Source of the DNA: an uncultured Oscillospiraceae bacterium
GTDB lineage: Bacteria > Bacillota > Clostridia > Oscillospirales > Oscillospiraceae
Length of the DNA stretch: 12,057 nt
Direction: 5' to 3'
NCBI GenBank assembly: GCA_934589835.1
Contig: CAKTOK010000045.1
Span: forward strand, 1-12,057
How positions within the stretch are numbered: the first letter of the stretch is position 1; each line of letters begins with the position of its first letter. The notes beneath the pieces are model-generated. The model saw only the letters and a program-made list of their open reading frames with translations. It was not told the origin of the DNA and made no database searches. Position numbers and translations under genes: made by a program. This document shows positions 7,690-12,057 of the stretch, in pieces.

Positions 7690-8010
7690 ATGGAACTGAC
7701 AAGCAAGCAGCGCTCTCAGCTGCGCGGTCTGGCCAATGACATCGACACCATTGTGCAGGTAGGGAAGGACGGCATCGGCGAGAATCTGGTCAAGCAGGTC
7801 AACGATGCGCTGGAGGCACGTGAGCTTATCAAGGGCCGCGTGCTGGAGAATTCCATGCTCACCGCCCGCGAGGCGGCGGAGGAGCTGGCTGTGGCCGCCC
7901 GCTGTGAGGTGGTGCAGGTCATCGGCAGCCGGTTCGTGCTCTATCGGATGCAGCACGACAGGAGCAAGCGGAAGATCGAGCTGGTGAAGGCCAAAAGGCC
8001 AATGGCATAA
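7690..8010 (+). CDS. yhbY: YhbY/YqeI CRM-domain RNA-binding protein
   Basis: This 106-residue protein is a single CRM domain, the RNA-binding module of YhbY/YqeI, associated with pre-50S ribosomal particles. It begins MELTSKQRSQLRGLAN and carries the family motif VGKDGIGENLVKQVNDAL (about 24-41), then ELIKGRVL and the closing strand VIGSRFVLYR before a basic tail. The start ATG is preceded by GGAG at a rather long spacing of 11 nt, so it may be translated less efficiently than its neighbours. Its place just before nadD-yqeK-rsfS matches the Bacillus yqeI-nadD-yqeK-yqeL order. Confidence 0.93.
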   Translation: MELTSKQRSQLRGLANDIDTIVQVGKDGIGENLVKQVNDALEARELIKGRVLENSMLTAREAAEELAVAARCEVVQVIGSRFVLYRMQHDRSKRKIELVKAKRPMA

Positions 8011-8055
8011 AGCGGAATATTTGAAGCAAAAAAACCTGTGAAAGCGGGAAAAGAA

Positions 8056-9249
8056 ATGAAAATCGGTATTTACGGCGGTACGTTCGATCCTCCTCATAAC
8101 GGCCATATCGCGGCGGCGCAGGCGGCCATGGACCAGCTGGGGCTGGACCGGCTGCTGCTGATCCCCACATTCCAGCCGCCCCATAAGGCGCTGCCGGAGG
8201 GGGCTCCATCGGCCCGGCAGCGGTATGACATGACGATGCTGGCCGCAGCTTCACTGGGGAAGAAGGCGGAGGTGCTGGACATTGAGCTGCGGCGCGGCGG
8301 CCCCAGCTATTCGTGGGAAACGCTGTGCATGATGAAGAAGCAGTTTCCGGAGGACGAATTGTGGCTCCTGATGGGGTCGGATATGTTCCTTACCCTGCAG
8401 GAATGGCGGGAGCCGCGGCGGGTGATGGCGATGGCGCACATCGGCGCGTTCAGCCGTGTGCAGGGCGGCGAAAAGGCCGAATTTGCCCGTCAGAAGGCGT
8501 TTTTGGAGCGGGAATTCGGCGCAGCGGTGACCATCATTCCCAATCCGCAGGTGGTGGAGCTGTCCTCCACAGAGGTGCGGCAGGCCTTGGCTGCCGGCGG
8601 CGGGGAGGACCTGCTGCCCCCCGCTGTATACGGGTACGCCCTGCGGGAAAGGCTCTACAACATGAACCGCCCCCTGACCGGTCTGACGCCGGACCAGCTG
8701 CGGCCCGTGGCCCTGAGCTATCTGAAGCCCAAGCGGATGCCCCACGTGCTGGGCACGGAGCAGGAGGCGGTCCGTCTGACCCGCCGCTACGGCGGCGATG
8801 AGACACAGGCGCGGATCGCAGCGCTGCTCCATGACTGTACCAAAAAGCTGGAGATGCCGGAGCAGCTGGCCCTTTGCAAAAGGTACGATATCGCACTGGA
8901 TGAGCTGGAGAAGAAGGCGCTGAAGCTGCTGCACAGCAAGACCGGCGCCGCCATCGCGCGGGATGTGTTCGGCGTGGAGGACGCAGTGTATGACGCCATC
9001 TGGTATCACACCACCGGAAAGCCGGACATGACCCTGCTGGAGAAGATCATCTATCTGGCGGATTATATCGAGCCGAGCCGCGATTTTCCCGGCGTGGAGG
9101 AGCTGCGTCAGGCGGTGTACGAGGATCTGGATCACGGCCTGCTGATGAGCCTGTCCATGACCATACAGGAGATGGAGGAAATGGGCAATCCCGTCCACCA
9201 TCTGACCCGTGACGCACGGGATTACTTATTGAAAAGAGGGATACGATGA
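8056..9249 (+). CDS. nadD-yqeK: Fused NadD (NaMN adenylyltransferase) and YqeK (HD-domain Ap4A hydrolase)
   Basis: This is one uninterrupted 397-residue frame with two enzymes. Residues 1 to about 200 are NadD, which adenylates nicotinate mononucleotide in NAD synthesis: GGTFDPPHNGH (7-17, with the nucleotidyltransferase HxGH), LLMGSDMF (104-111) and LSSTEVRQAL (169-178). Residues from about 205 are YqeK, an HD-domain symmetric Ap4A hydrolase: H230, H259-D260 in LLHDCTK, H293 in HSKTGA, H318 in WYHTTG, and D336 in YLADYIEPSR, the full metal-binding set. The ATG at 8056 gives the canonical MKIGIYGGTF start with only a weak GGGAAAAG site. An in-frame GTG at 8038 adds six residues and has no ribosome site. 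The two genes are separate in Bacillus. The stop overlaps the rsfS start as ATGA. Confidence 0.95.
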   Translation: MKIGIYGGTFDPPHNGHIAAAQAAMDQLGLDRLLLIPTFQPPHKALPEGAPSARQRYDMTMLAAASLGKKAEVLDIELRRGGPSYSWETLCMMKKQFPEDELWLLMGSDMFLTLQEWREPRRVMAMAHIGAFSRVQGGEKAEFARQKAFLEREFGAAVTIIPNPQVVELSSTEVRQALAAGGGEDLLPPAVYGYALRERLYNMNRPLTGLTPDQLRPVALSYLKPKRMPHVLGTEQEAVRLTRRYGGDETQARIAALLHDCTKKLEMPEQLALCKRYDIALDELEKKALKLLHSKTGAAIARDVFGVEDAVYDAIWYHTTGKPDMTLLEKIIYLADYIEPSRDFPGVEELRQAVYEDLDHGLLMSLSMTIQEMEEMGNPVHHLTRDARDYLLKRGIR

Positions 9250-9614
9250 AGACACCAAAGGAACTGGCGCTGCTGGCGGCGCGGGCGCTGTCCGACAAAA
9301 AGGGCAAGGAGATCCAGGCGCTGGAGATCGCGGACCTGACCACGCTGGCGGACTATTTCGTGCTGGCCACCGGCTCGTCCAACACCCAGATCAACGCGCT
9401 GGTGGACAACGTGGAGAAGGTGCTCCACGAGGAGGCGGGCGAGGAGCCGCTGCACCGCGAGGGCTACCGCGGCGGTACATGGGTGCTGCTGGACTACGGC
9501 TGCATCGCCGTTCACGTGTTCAACCATGAGGCCCGCGAGTTCTACGGTCTGGAGCGCCTGTGGCGCGACGGAAAGCCCCTGGACCTGACGGGCATCACGG
9601 ACGACCACGAATAA
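9246..9614 (+). CDS. rsfS: Ribosomal silencing factor RsfS
   Basis: RsfS (YbeB/YqeL, DUF143) binds L14 on the 50S subunit and blocks subunit joining under nutrient limitation. The 122 residues carry the hallmark DYFVLATGSSNTQINAL (36-52), YRGGTWVLLDYG (74-85), and VHVFNHEAREFYGLERLW. It starts inside the stop of nadD-yqeK (ATGA overlap), preceded by AAAAGAGGG. As the last gene of the operon it is followed by an intrinsic terminator. Confidence 0.97.
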   Translation: MKTPKELALLAARALSDKKGKEIQALEIADLTTLADYFVLATGSSNTQINALVDNVEKVLHEEAGEEPLHREGYRGGTWVLLDYGCIAVHVFNHEAREFYGLERLWRDGKPLDLTGITDDHE

Positions 9615-9621
9615 GCCGAAC

Positions 9622-9654
9622 AAAGAGACGGGCGCACCTGCGTCCGTCTCTTTT
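9622..9654 (+). terminator. Terminator of the smc-rsfS operon
   Basis: A stem of up to 15 bp (9622-9636 with 9639-9653, one G-U pair) lies 7 nt after the rsfS stop and ends in TTTT. The formal loop is only two bases, so the top pair or two will be open. Confidence 0.85.
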
Positions 9655-9678
9655 ACAGTTATCCGCGCCCGCAGGCAC

Positions 9679-9714
9679 AAAAAAAGCAGGAGGGAAGCTG
9701 CGCTTCCCTCCTGC
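9679..9714 (-). terminator. Terminator of the yceD-rpmF operon
   Basis: On the minus strand a perfect 13-bp stem (9714-9702 with 9698-9686) with a 3-nt loop is followed by seven T residues. It lies 16 nt after the rpmF stop and faces the rsfS terminator. Confidence 0.93.
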
Positions 9715-9730
9715 GTGGACACAAAAGAAT

Positions 9731-9928
9731 TTACTTGTCCGCTGCCACAGACTTGACGACCTTGATCTCGCGGCCGTTGTAGGTACCGCACTCCGGGCAC
9801 ATTCTGTGAGGCAGATGCAGAGCACCGCACTTGGGGCACGCCACCAGAGCGGGAGCTGCCAGCTTCCATACGGAAGAACGTCTCTTATTGCGTCTTTGCT
9901 TGGATACTTTTCCCTTAGGGACTGCCAT
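9731..9928 (-). CDS. rpmF: 50S ribosomal protein L32
   Basis: This is a 65-residue L32 beginning MAVPKGKVSKQRRNKRRS, the basic rRNA-binding N-terminus of the family. C31, C34, C44 and C47 (CPKC and CPEC) form an intact zinc ribbon, so this is the zinc-binding (C+) form of L32. AAGGAGGTG lies 6 nt before the ATG. It follows yceD by 49 nt with no promoter or terminator between, so the two are cotranscribed, as in many bacteria. Confidence 0.98.
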   Translation of the reverse strand: MAVPKGKVSKQRRNKRRSSVWKLAAPALVACPKCGALHLPHRMCPECGTYNGREIKVVKSVAADK

Positions 9929-9977
9929 GTTGACACCTCCTTGGTCTTAACTGCCTGAGCAGCAATTTATGATAGGT

Positions 9978-10478
9978 TCACTCGTCGTTGTGCAGGAGCT
10001 GGGCCAGCTTGGCCAGCCGCGGGTCCACCGCCTTTTTGCAGCGGCATTCCTCGCGGTTCAGGTTGGCGCCGCAGCCGGAGCAAAGCCCCCTGCAATCCTC
10101 GGAGCAGAGAAATTTCGTGTCCATACCGAGGATAAAGGCGTCCCGCGCCAGTTCCGTCACATCCACCTCGTCGTCCTCCAGCAGAACGATGTCATCGTCC
10201 TCGTCAGACTGGCGCTCCTCGGCCAGCACACAGGAGGAGGTCACGGTCTTTTCCCTGTCGAACTCCTGGGCGCAACGGTCGCAGATACAGTGGAGCGTGG
10301 TGGTGCTCTGAAGCTCACACAGCAGCACGCCCGCCTGATTTCGCAGCTGGCCGTCCACAACAACCGGCCGCGTCACAGGACAGGAGCCGCCGAATTCCAG
10401 ATCGGAGAGGTCCATTTCAAAGCGAATCTCCTGTCGGGAACCGGGAGTATGCAGCAGCTTGTTTACGTTCAGACGCAT
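9978..10478 (-). CDS. yceD: YceD/DUF177 family 23S rRNA accumulation protein
   Basis: This 166-residue protein of the DUF177 family is linked to 23S rRNA accumulation and is typically encoded just before rpmF, as here. The ATG at 10478 (MRLNVNKLLHTPGS) is preceded by GAGGTG. A longer frame reaching 10568 would run over the promoter and is not used. It has a first Cys group (C64, C66, C69 in HCICDRC), an acidic stretch (SDEDDDIVLLEDDEVD, about 91-106), then a Cys-rich tail (C125, C129, C133, C136, C145, C147) including CRGLCSGCGANLN that probably binds zinc. Both Cys groups are typical of Gram-positive members. Confidence 0.93.
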   Translation of the reverse strand: MRLNVNKLLHTPGSRQEIRFEMDLSDLEFGGSCPVTRPVVVDGQLRNQAGVLLCELQSTTTLHCICDRCAQEFDREKTVTSSCVLAEERQSDEDDDIVLLEDDEVDVTELARDAFILGMDTKFLCSEDCRGLCSGCGANLNREECRCKKAVDPRLAKLAQLLHNDE

Positions 10479-10505
10479 AGTACACCTCGCAATGACACGA
10501 GTAGT

Positions 10506-10534
10506 ATTATAGCCGACACAAAATCCCTTGTCAA
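10506..10534 (-). promoter_or_regulatory. Consensus sigma-A promoter of yceD-rpmF
   Basis: On the minus strand a perfect TTGACA (10534-10529) and perfect TATAAT (10511-10506) are separated by exactly 17 nt. Upstream lies an A/T-rich stretch (10535-10569) that could act as an UP element. Such a strong promoter suits a ribosomal protein operon. Confidence 0.93.
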
Positions 10535-10553
10535 ACATTTTCTCATAAATATT

Positions 10554-10581
10554 TTGACTTTTTTCCAAAACCGGCTACAAT
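10554..10581 (+). promoter_or_regulatory. Sigma-A promoter of the RluA-family gene
   Basis: TTGACT (10554-10559) and TACAAT (10576-10581) are separated by 16 nt, placing the transcription start about 25 nt before the ATG at 10612. The element is back-to-back with the yceD promoter; the two -35 boxes are 19 bp apart. Confidence 0.78.
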
Positions 10582-10611
10582 AGACGGTGGCGACAGGGAG
10601 GAGGTGCGCTC

Positions 10612-11568
10612 ATGCGGGAAATGACCATCGGGAAAAACGATGCGGGCGCGCGGCTGGACCGGTTCATATCCAAGGCGATGCCGCTGCTGCCGCCGGCGCT
10701 GCTGCAAAAATACATCCGCATCAAGCGCATCAAGGTCAACGGCGCCCGCGCCCAGCGGGATCAGCGGCTGACCGAGGGCGATGTGGTGCAGCTTTACATC
10801 AACGACGAATTCTTCGACAGGCCCTCGGAGGAGAACCTGTTTCTGACGCTGTTCAAGCCGCAGGTGGACGTGGTGTACGAGGACGAGAATCTGCTGCTGG
10901 TCAACAAGCGGCCCGGACTGGTGGTCCATGCCGATGAGACGGAGAAGGTGAATACCCTCATCAACCACATTCAGGCGTACCTGTACCAGAAGCGTGAGTG
11001 GAATCCCCGCTGGGAAAATGCCTTTGCACCGGCACTGTGCAACCGCATCGACCGGAACACCGGCGGCATGGTCATCGCCGCCAAGAACGCCGAGACGCTG
11101 CGGATCATCAACGAGAAGATCCGGCTGCGGGAGATCGATAAGCGGTATCTGTGCATCACTGTGGGGCGGCCCTGCCCGCCGGAGGGACGGATCGCCTGCT
11201 TCCTTTTGAAGGACGAGCAGAAAAAGCAGGTGTCGGTCTATCACCGGCCGGTGCCCGGGGGGAAGACCGCTGTGACGGACTATCGCACGCTGGAGACGCG
11301 GGGGGAGCTGTCGCTGGTGGAGGTGGGACTGGAAACGGGGCGCACCCACCAGATCCGGGCGTCCTTCGCCGATCTGGGCTGTCCGCTGCTGGGGGACGGC
11401 AAGTACGGCCGCGGTGAGGTGAACCGCCGTTACGGCGAGACGCGGCAGGCGCTGTACGCCTACCGGCTGACCTTCCAGCTGCCCACGGACGCGGGCCTTC
11501 TGAACTACCTTCGGGGGCGGACCTTCACCGTGGCAGACGTGCCGTTCCGACAGAAATATTTCGGGTGA
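10612..11568 (+). CDS. RluA-family 23S rRNA pseudouridine synthase (RluC/RluD-like)
   Basis: This 318-residue protein converts uridine to pseudouridine, most likely in 23S rRNA; the exact target cannot be read from the sequence. Residues 1 to about 65 are an S4 RNA-binding domain (AGARLDRFISKAMP, then IRIKRIKVNGARA). The catalytic domain starts at VVYEDENLLLVNKRPGLVVHAD. The active-site motif is NRIDRNTGG with catalytic D147; the usual first residue His is Asn here. RYLCITVG, the segment LVEVGLETGRTHQIRA (about 236-251) and LLGDGKYG follow, as expected for the RluA family. GGAGGAGGTG lies 7 nt before the ATG. It has its own promoter and terminator, so it is a single-gene unit. Confidence 0.94.
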   Translation: MREMTIGKNDAGARLDRFISKAMPLLPPALLQKYIRIKRIKVNGARAQRDQRLTEGDVVQLYINDEFFDRPSEENLFLTLFKPQVDVVYEDENLLLVNKRPGLVVHADETEKVNTLINHIQAYLYQKREWNPRWENAFAPALCNRIDRNTGGMVIAAKNAETLRIINEKIRLREIDKRYLCITVGRPCPPEGRIACFLLKDEQKKQVSVYHRPVPGGKTAVTDYRTLETRGELSLVEVGLETGRTHQIRASFADLGCPLLGDGKYGRGEVNRRYGETRQALYAYRLTFQLPTDAGLLNYLRGRTFTVADVPFRQKYFG

Positions 11569-11576
11569 AGCTACGA

Positions 11577-11612
11577 TGCGGGACCGCGGGTGCGGCCCCG
11601 CACGATTTTTTT
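11577..11612 (+). terminator. Terminator of the RluA-family gene
   Basis: A GC-rich hairpin (11577-11587 with 11592-11602, one mismatch) begins 8 nt after the stop codon and is followed by CGA and seven T residues. Confidence 0.87.
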
Positions 11613-11632
11613 GTAAAAAACGGGAAAATCCA

Positions 11633-11661
11633 TTGACTTTCCCTGCGCTTTTATATATAGT
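11633..11661 (+). promoter_or_regulatory. Sigma-A promoter of potA
   Basis: TTGACT (11633-11638) and TATAGT (11656-11661) are spaced by 17 nt. Transcription would begin near 11668, leaving a leader of about 90 nt before potA. The leader contains a 6-bp GC hairpin (11689-11694/11703-11708). Confidence 0.83.
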
Positions 11662-11736
11662 GTACCTGCTTTCTTTCGACGGGAAAAGCGGCGCGGGAAC
11701 AGGCGCCGTCCGGCTCCGGCGGGGGAGGGCTATTTT

Positions 11737-11805
11737 ATGAATGAACGGGGGAGGATAAATGTCCAAAGAGTTGATTCGCCTGCGGGATCTCTGCATGGCG
11801 TTTGA
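11737..11805 (+). CDS. Short upstream ORF overlapping the potA start (22 codons)
   Basis: The ATG at 11737 has GGGGGAGGG ending 7 nt upstream, better spacing than potA's own site. The frame encodes 22 residues and stops at 11803-11805, out of frame and inside potA. A second in-frame-with-potA mini-ORF (ATG 11741, MNGGG) stops at 11756-11758, directly abutting the potA ATG. Either could couple or limit potA translation. There is no evidence that they are expressed. Confidence 0.3.
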   Translation: MNERGRINVQRVDSPAGSLHGV

Positions 11806-12057
11806 CGACGAGCTGGTTCTCGATAATATCAACCTCTATATCAACGATTCCGAATTCCTCACACTGCTTGGTCCCAGCGGCTGCGGCAAGACCACGACGC
11901 TGCGTATCATCGGCGGGTTCACCACGCCCACATCCGGTGACGTGACCTTTGACGGTGTGAGGATCAATGACGTTCCGCCACACAAACGGCAGATCAACAC
12001 GGTGTTCCAGAAATATGCGCTGTTCCCGCATCTGGATGTGTTTGAAAACATCGCCTT
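11759..12057 (+). CDS. potA: Spermidine/putrescine ABC transporter ATP-binding protein PotA, 3' truncated
   Basis: The first 99 codons are present before the window ends. It begins [18 protein letters not shown]. It has Walker [10 protein letters not shown] (38-46) and the Q-loop in [19 protein letters not shown] with Q84, the pattern of the PotA branch of ABC importer ATPases. PotA energises polyamine uptake through PotB, PotC and PotD, which would be expected just past the window. The ATG at 11759 has GGGGGAGG only 4 nt upstream, a tight spacing. A related sugar or iron importer ATPase is the main alternative, but the [11 protein letters not shown] and [19 protein letters not shown] segments favour PotA. 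Confidence 0.9.
   Translation, partial: MSKELIRLRDLCMAFDDELVLDNINLYINDSEFLTLLGPSGCGKTTTLRIIGGFTTPTSGDVTFDGVRINDVPPHKRQINTVFQKYALFPHLDVFENIA

Noticed and set aside
8038..8055. GTG at 8038 as the start of nadD-yqeK
   Set aside because: There is no ribosome site before it, and the NadD family begins at the ATG at 8056 (MKIGIYGGTFDP).
10543..11832. Minus-strand 429-codon frame opposite the pseudouridine synthase, and similar frames at 6826-8184 and 8251-9201
   Set aside because: They are shadows of well-supported plus-strand genes, cross their promoters and terminators, and have no family features.

Overview
The window is a GC-rich chromosomal segment from a member of the Clostridia. Third codon positions are mostly G or C, Shine-Dalgarno sites are AGGAGG-type, promoters are sigma-A type (TTGACA/TATAAT-like), and the tRNA genes encode their CCA ends. 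The gene content (a TepA-type ClpP, SMC-FtsY, YhbY-NadD-YqeK-RsfS, YceD-L32) together with high GC suggests the Oscillospiraceae (the Oscillibacter, Flavonifractor, Lawsonibacter, Dysosmobacter area). The placement is an inference from memory of such genomes and has not been searched.

Layout. Positions 1-313 hold three plus-strand tRNA genes: His (5' end cut by the window edge), Gln and Lys, each followed by its own terminator-like hairpin. A minus-strand gene (435-872) encodes a small exported sortase-like protein whose catalytic Arg is not evident. A divergent plus-strand gene (1032-1751) encodes a TepA-type ClpP-fold protease and ends in a strong terminator. A clear sigma-A promoter at 1827-1855 then opens a tightly packed seven-gene operon: smc, ftsY, rph, rdgB, yhbY/yqeI, a fused nadD-yqeK and rsfS, ending in a terminator at 9622-9654. 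Facing it on the minus strand is yceD-rpmF (DUF177 protein and ribosomal protein L32), with a consensus promoter and its own terminator. Divergent from that pair is an RluA-family pseudouridine synthase (10612-11568). The window ends in the first 99 codons of a polyamine-type ABC transporter ATPase (potA), behind its own promoter and a leader of about 100 nt.

How the genes fit together. The long operon joins chromosome organisation (SMC), co-translational membrane targeting (FtsY), tRNA 3' maturation (RNase PH), nucleotide-pool sanitation (RdgB), 50S assembly or silencing (YhbY, RsfS), and NAD synthesis with Ap4A hydrolysis (NadD-YqeK). With L32, YceD and the pseudouridine synthase next door, most of the window serves ribosome biogenesis and growth. 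I see no phage, insertion sequence, CRISPR or defence system. The window looks like ordinary core genome. The points most worth a second look are the missing conventional start codon of smc, the nadD-yqeK fusion, the degenerate sortase-like protein, a well-placed short ORF overlapping the potA start, and the hairpin arrangement in the tRNA cluster.
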